DNA of 64,000 nucleotides, taken from positions 372,001 to 436,000 of the forward strand of contig NZ_FNUZ01000001.1 of the NCBI RefSeq assembly GCF_900108225.1, in the 5' to 3' direction. A program made the position numbers and the translations under genes. Under the pieces are notes generated by a model. That model ran no database searches. It saw nothing but the letters and a program-made list of their open reading frames with translations, and was not told the origin of the DNA. Of the stretch, positions 43,833 to 52,720 are shown piece after piece. The DNA is from Thalassococcus halodurans (GTDB lineage: Bacteria; Pseudomonadota; Alphaproteobacteria; Rhodobacterales; Rhodobacteraceae). How positions within the stretch are numbered: position 1 is the first letter of the stretch; each line of letters begins with the position of its first letter.

Positions 43833-44731
43833 TCCAAGGTGTTTTCAGCGCCGCCACAACCCCCGTTGGCACAGATGGTCAGGTCCGGCTTGAGCTGTTT
43901 GCAGAACATTGCCGCGCGCTTCTGGACGAAGGCTGCCATGGTATCGCCCTTTTGGGTACGACGGGCGAAGCAAACAGCTACTCGGTCAGTGAACGCAAAG
44001 CATTGCTTGAGGCCGCAAAAGGCTTTGGCGTTGCGGGCAATCAGCTATTGCCCGGCACATCGACATGCAATGTGCCCGAGACCATCGAACTGACCAGCCA
44101 TGCCGTCGACAATGGCGTCTTGGGCTGCGTTCTACTGCCGCCATTCTACTACAAAGGGGTCAGCGACGACGGGCTGTTCCGGTTCTATTCCGACGTGATC
44201 AAAGGCGTCGCAGATAGCCGCCTCAAGGTCGTGCTTTATCACATCCCGCAGGTCACACAGGTGCCCCTGTCGCACGACTTGATCGACCGGCTTTTGAACG
44301 CGTTTCCAGACACCGTCGTTGGTATCAAAGACAGTGCCGGTGACATCGAGAATATGAAAGCCATGATCCAGCGCTTTCCCGGGTTCTCGGTTCTGGCTGG
44401 CGCTGATCCCCTACTCCTCCCCCTGCTGCAAGCGGGGGGCGCAGGCTGCATCACGGCGACCTCCAATCTTCGCGCCGACAGCCTGCGTCAAATTTGGGAC
44501 CACTGGCAGTCTGGCGACGCAGAGGTTGTCGCAAAGGCCCAAGAGCGCATCAATGACTGGCGCACTTTGACCAATGCCTACGTCCAGTTGCCCACAGTAA
44601 AAACGATGGTTGCCCGTCGTCGGGGTAACAATGACTGGCTGAACCTGCGGGCACCGCTGGTACCGCTAAGCGATGCGGAGCGCGGCAACGTTTGGGCGCA
44701 GATGACACAACTTGGCGAGGGGCAGGCATGA
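43829..44731 (+). CDS. DapA-family aldolase/lyase
   Basis: A 300-residue class I aldolase-type barrel of the dihydrodipicolinate synthase superfamily. Seen are [10 protein letters not shown] (residues 43-52), the Tyr137 in [10 protein letters not shown] and the Schiff-base Lys167 in [10 protein letters not shown]. The superfamily includes 2-keto-3-deoxy-acid and 4-hydroxy-2-oxoacid aldolases, which fit an acid-sugar locus better than lysine synthesis. Substrate not determined. The start overlaps the pdxA-like stop by four bases. Confidence 0.88.
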   Translation: MIQGVFSAATTPVGTDGQVRLELFAEHCRALLDEGCHGIALLGTTGEANSYSVSERKALLEAAKGFGVAGNQLLPGTSTCNVPETIELTSHAVDNGVLGCVLLPPFYYKGVSDDGLFRFYSDVIKGVADSRLKVVLYHIPQVTQVPLSHDLIDRLLNAFPDTVVGIKDSAGDIENMKAMIQRFPGFSVLAGADPLLLPLLQAGGAGCITATSNLRADSLRQIWDHWQSGDAEVVAKAQERINDWRTLTNAYVQLPTVKTMVARRRGNNDWLNLRAPLVPLSDAERGNVWAQMTQLGEGQA

Positions 44732-45843
44732 ACCGGCATATCACAATCAACCAACCCGCTCGCCTTGAGATTGGCGCAGGCTCTGTCGCGACCGTCGGCG
44801 CATGGGCGGGCGACGCCCAGCGCGTACTGGTTCTGACCGTTGATATTTTGCGGGATAAGGTCGCCAGCCTTGGCTTGCGCGGCGCAGTCACGGTTTACGA
44901 CGACATTCCACCCGAACCGGATGATCGCGCGCTTGAACGTGCGCTGGATGTTGCGGGCGAACTGAAGCCTGATCTGATCATCGGCCTTGGCGGCGGATCC
45001 GTGATGGATATCGCCAAACTCGTAGCCGTTCTCTGGGACCGCGGCCAGAGCCTGACTGATGTGATTGGCCCGAACAAAGTGGCCAAGCGCCTGAGCCGTC
45101 TTGCCCTGATCCCGACGACGGCGGGCACAGGATCGGAAGCCGGCATTCGCGCCCTTGTCACCAATTCGGAAACCCAAGCCAAAATGGCCGTCGAGAGCCC
45201 GTTTATGGGGGCCGACCTTGCGGTGCTCGACCCCGAACTAACGTTTTCGGTTCCCGCTGCTGTGACAGCGGCGACGGGCATTGATGCGATGGCCCATTGC
45301 GTTGAAGCCTTCACCAACATTCGCGCGCACGACATGATCGACAGCTATGCGCGCATGGGCATCGGCCTTGTCGGGAAATACCTGCGGCGTGCGGTCGAGA
45401 ACGGCTCAGATACCGAAGCGCGCGAAGGCATGATGCTGGCTAGCTATTATGGCGGCATTTGCCTGGGCCCCGTAAATACGGCCGCAGGTCATGCGTTAGC
45501 CTACCCGCTTGGCACCCGCCTGCACCTGCCCCATGGACTGGCGAATGCGCTGATCTTTCCTCATGTTCTGGCGTTCAATCAGCCGGACCGTCCTGAAAAG
45601 ACCGCTGAAGTGCTGTCCTTCTTGGGGCTGAAGGCCGGTGCCGGCACAGAGCATGTAAGCGCCGAGGCCCACGCCTTTTGCGCCTCGCTGGGAGTCGATA
45701 TGAAGCTGGGCAATCACGGCGCGACCGAGGGTGATCTGCGGTCATGGGCAGAAGAGGCGCATGCCATTCGTCGCCTGATGGACAACAACCCCCGCGACAT
45801 GAGCATTGATCAGGTCGAAGCGATCTACAAAGCAGCGCTTTAG
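44728..45843 (+). CDS. Iron-containing (group III) alcohol dehydrogenase
   Basis: A 371-residue protein with the group III fold: the cofactor loop GLGGGSVMDIAKLVA, IPTTAGTGSEAG, and metal ligands in GIDAMAHCVEAF, NTAAGHALAYPLG and RLHLPHGLANAL. It oxidises a hydroxyl of an aliphatic or sugar-acid substrate with NAD(P). The ATG at 44728 overlaps the aldolase stop by four bases; an upstream codon at 44692 would lie within it. Its 3' end overlaps the convergent gntR stop by four bases. Confidence 0.9.
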   Translation: MNRHITINQPARLEIGAGSVATVGAWAGDAQRVLVLTVDILRDKVASLGLRGAVTVYDDIPPEPDDRALERALDVAGELKPDLIIGLGGGSVMDIAKLVAVLWDRGQSLTDVIGPNKVAKRLSRLALIPTTAGTGSEAGIRALVTNSETQAKMAVESPFMGADLAVLDPELTFSVPAAVTAATGIDAMAHCVEAFTNIRAHDMIDSYARMGIGLVGKYLRRAVENGSDTEAREGMMLASYYGGICLGPVNTAAGHALAYPLGTRLHLPHGLANALIFPHVLAFNQPDRPEKTAEVLSFLGLKAGAGTEHVSAEAHAFCASLGVDMKLGNHGATEGDLRSWAEEAHAIRRLMDNNPRDMSIDQVEAIYKAAL

Positions 45844-46526
45844 CCGTCGAACAGGCGGTCGCGCGATCCTTCAAGGTGTTTGCGCATCAGCGTTTCGGCA
45901 GTTTCGCCATCGTGATCCGCAATCGCCTGATAAATCGATCTGTGTTCGCCATAGACGTGGTCCAATCCCCCCGCCGTCAGCTTGAGCGACCGTCCGTGGA
46001 ACTGCATGCCCACCGCGATGTGGCTTTTCAAGGCATCGAGGGCCGTAGAAAAATACGTGTTGCCCGAGGCTTCGGCGATGGCATGGTGGAACTGGAAATC
46101 TGCATCTTCTCGGTGACGGTTCCGCGCCGTGGCATCGCGCATGATCTCAAGCGCGTCGTGTAAGCTAGACAGCTGATCGTCCGACCTACGTTCCGCCGCC
46201 AATCTGGCTGCTGCGGGTTCAAGCACAAGACGGAATTCATAGCAGCGGCGCAAATCGCCAAGGTTTGCCAATTCGCCAAACCCCAATGGATCGCGCAGCC
46301 CCTGCTGGCGCACATAGCTGCCCGACCCCTGCCGCGAATAGATCAGGCCCTGTTCGCGCAGCTTGCGAAGGGCATCCCGGATGACCGGACGCGACACCTG
46401 CATTTCGTTGGCCAGATCCATTTCGGTCGGCAGACGTTCGTCGTCTGCATAGGCCCCCGACTTGATCGCACGATACATCTTGTCAAACACAACATCCGAC
46501 AGGTTTTTGCGTCGCTTCTCAATCAT
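45840..46526 (-). CDS. GntR-family transcriptional regulator with FCD domain
   Basis: A 228-residue regulator: winged-helix DNA-binding domain (residues 8-75, with PTEMDLANEMQVSRPVIRDALRKLREQGLI) and a C-terminal FCD ligand domain containing EFRLVLEPAAARLAAERR and a His-rich pocket (FHHAIAEASGN, HRSIYQAI). Metal-bound FCD proteins usually sense sugar acids or carboxylates. It is coupled to the kinase gene upstream by a four-base overlap and is the obvious local regulator. Confidence 0.92.
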   Translation of the reverse strand: MIEKRRKNLSDVVFDKMYRAIKSGAYADDERLPTEMDLANEMQVSRPVIRDALRKLREQGLIYSRQGSGSYVRQQGLRDPLGFGELANLGDLRRCYEFRLVLEPAAARLAAERRSDDQLSSLHDALEIMRDATARNRHREDADFQFHHAIAEASGNTYFSTALDALKSHIAVGMQFHGRSLKLTAGGLDHVYGEHRSIYQAIADHDGETAETLMRKHLEGSRDRLFDG

Positions 46527-47533
46527 TCCGCGATCTTTGCCTCTTGTATCAATCGATGCAAGCTGTCCGGCGCGCCGAAGCCACCGGATTTTGTGACGAT
46601 CAAACGCCCGTCCGCCCGCGAGACCGGCAAACCCGGAAGAGCCTCGCCCACCATTTCCAGCAGTTCCATACCCAAAGCATCCAACACAGCTTCTGCCGTT
46701 GCTCCTCCTGACAGAACAAGGCTGTCGTGTCCTTCCAAAAATGCAGAGGCAGACGCGGCAAATCGCGCGGCCACCTCGGCACGGTCATGCACAACACCGT
46801 CATCACTGGCCTGTAGAACGGACGCCCTCTGATCAGGAACATCACCCGCCCAAACGCCGCCAGGCGCAGGGATGACCGGCACACCGGCACCGCGCAAAAC
46901 ATCAAGCTGCGCCAGCGTGATCGGATCTGTCGATCCGATCGCCATTCCGATACGTCCCTTTAAAACTTGCGGCTTGATCGTTGCGGGGCCTGCCAAAGCC
47001 TGCGCGAGCCCCATCGCACCGACAAAAATCGTATCGCTGGGCGCCGCGGCGACGGCCTTGGCGATATCCGCATCGCAAAGTGTTTCCGGAATGACTGCCT
47101 GCCGCCCAATGACCGGCGCAATCGGGATAGGCGTAGAAACACCAAAGCCGTCAACACAACCATCACGCACCACACGCCCGAATTGGGGAATGGCAGGCGC
47201 GACCAAAAACGGCACGTCCGGCAACACCGAAAGCTCGGCCGCGATATGGCCCTTCAGGCGCGAGTCGACCTTTTTGAAAAGCCGCATATCATCGGGGCGT
47301 TGCGCCACAACCCGCGCCATGATTGACCGCGCCTGTTCTGCCGGAATTTCCCGCGAACGAGTTGAAACCGCCACCACGTCAGCCCCGCTATTCAAGGCAT
47401 CCAGCAGCGCATCCGGCCTGCTTGCGACACAGACACGACGGCCAGCCAAGGCAAAAGGCGCAGAGGAATCCAGTGCGCCCGTCAGGTCATCAGCAACGAT
47501 CAGCCAGCGGGATTTGCCAATTTGTTCAGACAA
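46523..47533 (-). CDS. Four-carbon acid sugar kinase (DUF1537 family)
   Basis: A 336-residue kinase of the DUF1537 family, shown experimentally in other bacteria to phosphorylate D-threonate, L-threonate, D-erythronate or 3-oxo-tetronates at the 4-OH. The N-terminal substrate domain begins IVADDLTGALDSSAPFA, with KKVDSRLKGHIAAEL; the C-terminal ATP domain has LVLSGGATAEAVLDAL and SGGFGAPDSLHRL. The start is a TTG at 47533, which the sequence forces since no ATG lies nearby. Kinase and gntR form a two-gene operon divergent from the LysR gene. Confidence 0.9.
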   Translation of the reverse strand: MSEQIGKSRWLIVADDLTGALDSSAPFALAGRRVCVASRPDALLDALNSGADVVAVSTRSREIPAEQARSIMARVVAQRPDDMRLFKKVDSRLKGHIAAELSVLPDVPFLVAPAIPQFGRVVRDGCVDGFGVSTPIPIAPVIGRQAVIPETLCDADIAKAVAAAPSDTIFVGAMGLAQALAGPATIKPQVLKGRIGMAIGSTDPITLAQLDVLRGAGVPVIPAPGGVWAGDVPDQRASVLQASDDGVVHDRAEVAARFAASASAFLEGHDSLVLSGGATAEAVLDALGMELLEMVGEALPGLPVSRADGRLIVTKSGGFGAPDSLHRLIQEAKIAE

Positions 47534-47632
47534 TTCTCTATGATACTTCTTTTATTGATATTTTTATCATCTGTAGATTTACATCTTGCGAAATTTTTTA
47601 CAACATCCAAGCCACACAAGGGGGATGTTTTC
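47534..47632. promoter_or_regulatory. Divergent promoter region with inverted repeats between kinase and LysR genes
   Basis: About 100 AT-rich bases hold TGATA-TTTT-TATCA (14 bases) and TGTA-GATT-TACA, both small inverted repeats of the kind LysR or GntR regulators bind. The segment serves both the kinase operon and the LysR gene. Confidence 0.5.
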
Positions 47633-48523
47633 ATGATCGATCTGACCCACCTACGGTCTTTCGTTGCCGTCGCAGAAGAACTGAATTTCACACGCGCGGC
47701 GCGACGCCTGAATATGACGCAGCCACCCCTGTCTCGGCAAATCGCGCTCTTGGAACATGAGGTGGGGGTCAAGCTCTTGGATCGGACCAACCGGTCGGTT
47801 CGGTTGACCGCAGCGGGCAAGCGGCTTTTGGTTGATGCCATCGATATCCTGATGCGCACAGAAAACGCGACGCTTTATGCGCGGCAGGCCGAGCTGGGAG
47901 AAGTCGGCGCAATCAGCCTTGGGTTCGTACCGTCAGCCGCGATCGAACTGATCCCTCAAGTCGTTGAAAAGCTGCAAGAGGCCCTGCCCGGCGTTCAACT
48001 CACTTTACGCGAAATGCTAACCTACGAGCAGATCGAAGCGCTGATGGCGGGCACGCTGGACATCGGGATTTTCCGTCTGCCCAAGCGTCGCTTGTCCCTG
48101 CCGCTTCGCAAAATCTGGTCAGAAGGGCTGGTTCTTGCCATCCCGCGCAGTCACCCGCTGGCCGAAAAGGAAGATGTCAGTCTGAGGGATCTGGACGACG
48201 AACCCTTTATCGGTTTTGCCGCAGATCGCGGCGGTTTTCTGATCGGGATTGTTCAGGGGATGTTGAATGCGCAGGGTGTTTCGCCACGCCTACGGTTTTC
48301 CGTTTCCCAAAGCCACACGATTATGTCGCTTGTAAATCAGGGCCTTGGCCTAAGCATTGTTCCTGCCTGCAACCGCAAGATCGCCCAAGCGGACACCGTC
48401 ATCCGAGAAATCGAGCAGCCGATGGATGCAACTGCCGACATGTATATGGCGTTGGGCCCGAAAGAGCCCGATCCGATCATCGCCGAGGTCGCTGCCCTGA
48501 TCGAAGCGACATTTCAGAACTGA
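47633..48523 (+). CDS. LysR-family transcriptional regulator
   Basis: A 296-residue activator: helix-turn-helix over LRSFVAVAEELNFTRAARRLNMTQPPLSRQIALLE, then a two-lobed periplasmic-binding-like effector domain (GFVPSAAIELIPQVV). The start at 47633 follows GGGGGA; the upstream frame from 47522 lies in the promoter. It sits divergent from the acid-sugar kinase and so may activate it, but no target is proved. Confidence 0.92.
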   Translation: MIDLTHLRSFVAVAEELNFTRAARRLNMTQPPLSRQIALLEHEVGVKLLDRTNRSVRLTAAGKRLLVDAIDILMRTENATLYARQAELGEVGAISLGFVPSAAIELIPQVVEKLQEALPGVQLTLREMLTYEQIEALMAGTLDIGIFRLPKRRLSLPLRKIWSEGLVLAIPRSHPLAEKEDVSLRDLDDEPFIGFAADRGGFLIGIVQGMLNAQGVSPRLRFSVSQSHTIMSLVNQGLGLSIVPACNRKIAQADTVIREIEQPMDATADMYMALGPKEPDPIIAEVAALIEATFQN

Positions 48524-48608
48524 TCCGCCATCCACCAAACATCACATGATTGTCGCCGACGCCCCCAATTGATATGGGGCGCAAGAGTTTTGCGAACGGA
48601 AGACACAG

Positions 48609-49748
48609 ATGCGCGCAGCGATTGGCACCTCGGACTATCACGTCATGGGGGAAACCTTTATCAACCGGCATATCGCCCACCTGTTCGGGGGCAATACCGT
48701 CGTGATCGCAGGTCGCAGCAACGGCGAAGACCCTTATGGCAAACCCTTGTTCGTACGCCGGTCGAAACTGACAGGCGAAGACCTGATCAGCCTACCCTTC
48801 TGGGCGCTCTGGAACAACGTCGCACATGCTACATCACGCCTGCCTTTCGGGTCCGGCAAGCGGGCCTTGGCCGAGTTTCTGGAACGCGAACGTGTTGAGG
48901 TTATTCTGGCTGAATTCGGCACGCAGGCGCTTGCTCTGGCGCCTTTGGCCAACGAACTGGCGATCCCGATCTTCACGTATTATCGCGGCACGGATGCATC
49001 GAAAGCGCTGCAATCCAAACGCATCCAGCGCGCCTACCGGTTGATGATGCCGCGTCTGGCTGGCGTCTTTTCGGTCTCGCAATTCCTGCTGGATAACCTC
49101 GCCCGCTATGGAGTGCGGCATAAGAATGCTCATGTCATTCCGTCCGGTGTGGATGTGCGCCGCTTTCAACCTGCCGAAAAACGCCCGAACTCCTGTCTGG
49201 CCGTTGGGCGGTTCGTCGAAAAGAAAGCGCCGCTGACAACCTTGCAAAGTTTTGCCGAAGCCACGCGCGACATTCCCGAAGCAACGCTGGATTTCATCGG
49301 GGACGGCCCGCTGTTTGACGACACTAAGGCGTTGGCCGCCCAGTTGGGTGTAAGTGATCGGGTGACATTCCACGGTGCACTCCCGCATGAAGAGGTCCGC
49401 AAAGTGCTGGCAACGACCGAGTTCTTTTTGCAGCACTCTGTCACCGCAAAAGACGGCAACACCGAAGGCCTGCCCACCGCCATCCAAGAAGCCATGGCCT
49501 GCGGCTGTATCACCGTGTCCACCCACCACGCCGGCATCCCCGAGGCGATCGACGAAGGCCGCACCGGTTTTCTGGTGGATGAATATGACCAACCGGGCTT
49601 TACCAAAGCTATCGCCAAAGCCTTTGCCGCGCCCAACCGCCCGCAAATGGCACTCGACGCACGCACGGTCGCTGAACAGCGTTTCGACAACGACATTCTG
49701 CTTAAAAAACTGGAAGCAGAAATTCAGCGTACGCTGGCAAATCGCTGA
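48609..49748 (+). CDS. GT4-family glycosyltransferase
   Basis: A 379-residue GT-B glycosyltransferase. The C-terminal domain is clear: VIPSGVDVRRFQ, AVGRFVEKKAPLT, FIGDGPLFDDTKALAAQLG, FHGALPHEE and the acceptor/donor loop EGLPTAIQEAMACGCITVST with the EX7E pattern. It probably adds a sugar to a surface glycan. It stands alone between the LysR gene and the Kdo-transferase-like gene. Confidence 0.9.
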   Translation: MRAAIGTSDYHVMGETFINRHIAHLFGGNTVVIAGRSNGEDPYGKPLFVRRSKLTGEDLISLPFWALWNNVAHATSRLPFGSGKRALAEFLERERVEVILAEFGTQALALAPLANELAIPIFTYYRGTDASKALQSKRIQRAYRLMMPRLAGVFSVSQFLLDNLARYGVRHKNAHVIPSGVDVRRFQPAEKRPNSCLAVGRFVEKKAPLTTLQSFAEATRDIPEATLDFIGDGPLFDDTKALAAQLGVSDRVTFHGALPHEEVRKVLATTEFFLQHSVTAKDGNTEGLPTAIQEAMACGCITVSTHHAGIPEAIDEGRTGFLVDEYDQPGFTKAIAKAFAAPNRPQMALDARTVAEQRFDNDILLKKLEAEIQRTLANR

Positions 49749-50132
49749 GACTTTAGCACCTTCCTGCAAAGTATTGATTTACCGGCTTCTTGGCCGAGTG
49801 ACGCCATTTTGCCCGTCGTGATAAGGGAATTACCATCGAAACCATTGAAATCGCTTGTGGATATTTCTGTGGTTTGATCGTGTATATGAAACCAAAGGGG
49901 GCCAAGTTCACGCCCTGCAAATCATCAGATTGACTATCTGATAGCAAAACTCGGCCTCGGGCATAGCGTCATCCTGAAGGGGCGCAATTTCATCCACATG
50001 AAGAACGCGCCGTAGCAATCTCAGCTTATTGGATTCAGTCAAACTTACCCACAGAAGGCCATTCTGAGCGTGCTGAGGCTTTCTCAGCACGGCAATTCAC
50101 GCTAAATCAGCGTCAAACCGAAAAAAGGGCTG
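49749..50132. other. Gene-free stretch between two glycosyltransferase genes
   Basis: No credible gene is present. A perfect nine-base hairpin, CGTGCTGAG-GCTTT-CTCAGCACG, lies at 50069-50091, about 40 bases before the next gene. A 30-codon open piece at 49926-50015 (ending LKGRNFIHMKNAP) has a gene-like composition and may be a relic. The region could be a decayed insertion. Confidence 0.4.
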
Positions 50133-51347
50133 ATGATGGCCATTTACCGTCTGCTGATTTCAATTTTCGCATTGATCACCCTCGCTAAAGCGCTGGTATC
50201 AGGAAAGTTTTCCGACGCAGGCGAACGGTTGGGCTTTGGTGGTCCGCGACCGAAGGGGCCGCACATCTGGCTGCACGCTGCATCAAACGGCGAATTGGCG
50301 TCATCCCTCCCGGTCATCACCGAGCTGCAGGAAAAACGCCCCGACCTGTCGATTTTCGTGACCTGCAACACCGCAACCGGCGTCGCGCTGGCCCGTGCCT
50401 TGGGATATGCTGCGGTGCTTGCCCCGCTGGATTTGCGCCACGCTTTGCGCAGCTTCTGGAAGGGCCGCGACTTTGTGGCCCACATCACGATGGAGGCCGA
50501 GCTTTGGCCCAATCGCGTACTGATCGCACCGTTTCCCACGCTGGTTTTAGGCGCGCGCATGACCGAAAACACAGCGAAAGGATGGGGGCGTTTCCCCAAG
50601 CTTGCAGAACGGGTTCTGACCAACATCCAGTGGGTCAGCGGTCAGGATGCGGCATCGCTTGACCGCCTGAGCCAGCTTGGCCTGCCGCAAGACGCACGCG
50701 GACCTGTGGCTGATTTGAAAGCTTATTACGATCCGCAAACCCTGCCCAAACGGGACCCCCAGATCGTTGCGGATTACCCCCGCGCGGTGACATGGCTTGC
50801 CGCGTCGACCCACGAAGGCGAAGAAGAAATCATTCTTGATGCACATGTCAAAGCCCGCCGGATCAATCCCGAGCTGCGTCTGATCCTTGCCCCGAGACAC
50901 CCGCATCGCGCCGATCAGATCGCAGAAATGATTGCGGAAAAAGGGTTGGACTGCGCACGCCGCTCAACGGGCGACAGCCACGCGGCTTCGGTTCTTTTGG
51001 CGGATACAATGGGCGAGATGCCGAATTGGTATCGTCAGGCGGGACGGGTTTTTATCGCCGGAAGTCTGACCGACCGTCGCGGCCACACCCCGTATGAGCC
51101 AGCCTACTTTGGCTGCGCCCTGATACACGGCCCCGACACGGGCAATTTCGCATCGGCATATGAGCGACTGGCACAAAACAACGCGGCCATTTGCGTAGAG
51201 AACGCTGATCAACTGGCCGAGGCGCTCGCCAGCCTTGACGCGGAAAGTGCGCAGGAAAAGGTGGGAATTGCTGCACAAAATGCACTTCGGGCCGTTACAA
51301 ATATTGACGGGTTGGTTTCCGATCTGGTCGCGCAACTGCCCGAGTAA
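50133..51347 (+). CDS. 3-deoxy-D-manno-octulosonic acid transferase-like protein
   Basis: A 404-residue member of the WaaA/KdtA family, which adds Kdo to lipid A. An N-terminal membrane helix (LISIFALITLAKALV) precedes the Kdo-transferase N-domain HIWLHAASNGELASSLPVI and ITMEAELWPNRVL. The C-domain shows RVFIAGSLTDRRGHTPYEPA with the SLT-x-GGHN-like motif altered to DRRGHTPYEPA, and an H-x-P motif near PRHPHRA. ATG at 50133 or 50136 both possible. Shorter than usual KdtA and with a diverged acceptor loop, so it may be a non-canonical member. Confidence 0.82.
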   Translation: MMAIYRLLISIFALITLAKALVSGKFSDAGERLGFGGPRPKGPHIWLHAASNGELASSLPVITELQEKRPDLSIFVTCNTATGVALARALGYAAVLAPLDLRHALRSFWKGRDFVAHITMEAELWPNRVLIAPFPTLVLGARMTENTAKGWGRFPKLAERVLTNIQWVSGQDAASLDRLSQLGLPQDARGPVADLKAYYDPQTLPKRDPQIVADYPRAVTWLAASTHEGEEEIILDAHVKARRINPELRLILAPRHPHRADQIAEMIAEKGLDCARRSTGDSHAASVLLADTMGEMPNWYRQAGRVFIAGSLTDRRGHTPYEPAYFGCALIHGPDTGNFASAYERLAQNNAAICVENADQLAEALASLDAESAQEKVGIAAQNALRAVTNIDGLVSDLVAQLPE

Positions 51348-51457
51348 GTGCAACAAAACGATGCAGATCCCTACAAATCGGCATCGAAACAGCATAGATT
51401 TCTTGAAGGTAGCCGCAGACGGTTTATCAATAACGGTCAGCTATAACACGTGACGAT

Positions 51458-51892
51458 ATGATCCAATACGCGCTCAAATGTGCTGAGGGCCACCAGTTCG
51501 ACAGCTGGTTCCAGTCAGCCGCCGCTTTTGAAAAGCTGCAAGCCGCAGGGCATCTGGCCTGTGGTGTCTGTGGTACGAACGCGGTTGAGAAATCCTTGAT
51601 GGCGCCGCGCGTTGCCAGCAAATCCAAAAGCGCACCCGAGCCTGAACAGGCACCGGCACCCACAGCGCCGACCGACTTTGAAAAGGCGGTCGCGGCGCTG
51701 AAAGAGCATGTTGAGAAGAACTCGGACTATGTCGGCAAGGATTTTGTCCGTCAGGCGCGCGACATGCATCTGGGCGATGCGCCTGAACGTCCGATCTGGG
51801 GCGAAGCCAAGCCCGACGAGGCCAAGAAGTTGATCGAAGACGGGATCAATGTCGCGCCGCTTCCCTTTGTTCCGACCCGCAAAAGCAACTGA
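51458..51892 (+). CDS. DUF1178 family protein
   Basis: A 144-residue protein with a Zn-ribbon-like start MIQYALKCAEGHQFDSWFQSA, with Cys8 and the later CGVCG pair. The middle is Pro/Glu-rich and flexible; the C-terminus has VRQARDMHLGDAPERPIWGEA, the conserved DUF1178 end. Function unknown. No strong ribosome site before the ATG. Confidence 0.86.
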   Translation: MIQYALKCAEGHQFDSWFQSAAAFEKLQAAGHLACGVCGTNAVEKSLMAPRVASKSKSAPEPEQAPAPTAPTDFEKAVAALKEHVEKNSDYVGKDFVRQARDMHLGDAPERPIWGEAKPDEAKKLIEDGINVAPLPFVPTRKSN

Positions 51893-51964
51893 AAACACGG
51901 TTTTGCTTGTCTTTCCGCCCTACTCGGGTGTCACTAGTGGCAGTTTGAGCGAAGGGATTTTTGG

Positions 51965-52609
51965 ATGCGCGTCGTTATTACAGGGGCAAATCGCGGCATC
52001 GGTCACGAACTGATGAAGGTCATGCAGGCATCCGGCGCGGATGTCGTGGGCACGGCGCGCGATGTCGAAGGCTATCTTCCGCTTGATGTGACTGATCCGA
52101 ATTCCGTCCGCACATTTGCAACGCGGATCGGGCCTGATCCCGTTGATGCACTGGTTTGCAACGCAGGCGTTTATTTTGACAAACATGAATCGCTGGAAAA
52201 CGGATACCCTGCCGACATGTGGGCAGATACCTTCGCGGTGAATGTCACGGGTGTGTTCCTGACAGTTCAGGCATTGCTGCCAAACCTGCGGAAATCATCG
52301 GCAGGAAAGATCGCGATCATTTCATCGACCATGGCGTCGCAAGAGCGCGCGCCGGGCGGCAGCTATATCTACCGCGCGTCCAAAGCGGCGGCGCTTAACC
52401 TGGGTCGCAACCTTGCCAAGGATCTGGCGAAGGACGCCATCAGCGTGGGCATCTATCACCCCGGCTGGGTCATCACCGATATGGGGGGCTCGGATGCCGA
52501 CATCGAAGTCGACGAGGCCGCTTTGGGTCTGAGAGACCGGATCATCGATCTGTCGATGGCGAAAACCGGATGTTTTGAAAATTGGGATGGCAGCCCCCAC
52601 GTTTTCTAA
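51965..52609 (+). CDS. Short-chain dehydrogenase/reductase
   Basis: A 214-residue SDR with TGANRGIG (residues 6-13), CNAGVYF, and catalytic YRASK with Tyr136 and Lys140. The C-terminal HPGWVITDMGG segment indicates a C-factor-like SDR. AAGGGA precedes the ATG. Substrate unknown; it precedes lysC but the 111-base gap suggests a separate transcript. Confidence 0.88.
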   Translation: MRVVITGANRGIGHELMKVMQASGADVVGTARDVEGYLPLDVTDPNSVRTFATRIGPDPVDALVCNAGVYFDKHESLENGYPADMWADTFAVNVTGVFLTVQALLPNLRKSSAGKIAIISSTMASQERAPGGSYIYRASKAAALNLGRNLAKDLAKDAISVGIYHPGWVITDMGGSDADIEVDEAALGLRDRIIDLSMAKTGCFENWDGSPHVF

Positions 52610-52720
52610 GCCTGACCTGCGCCTGTTTGGACGCATTATAGCCGCCAAAATTCTGCATAGGCTTGCGCCTGATTGGGGTGCGGCGTAAACCGCCGCTGAT
52701 TCTTTCCCCGGGAGACGCTT

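Noticed and set aside
49908-50090. 60-codon minus-strand frame between two glycosyltransferases
   Set aside because: It has no ribosome site, no motif, and covers a hairpin; kept only as part of the gene-free stretch.
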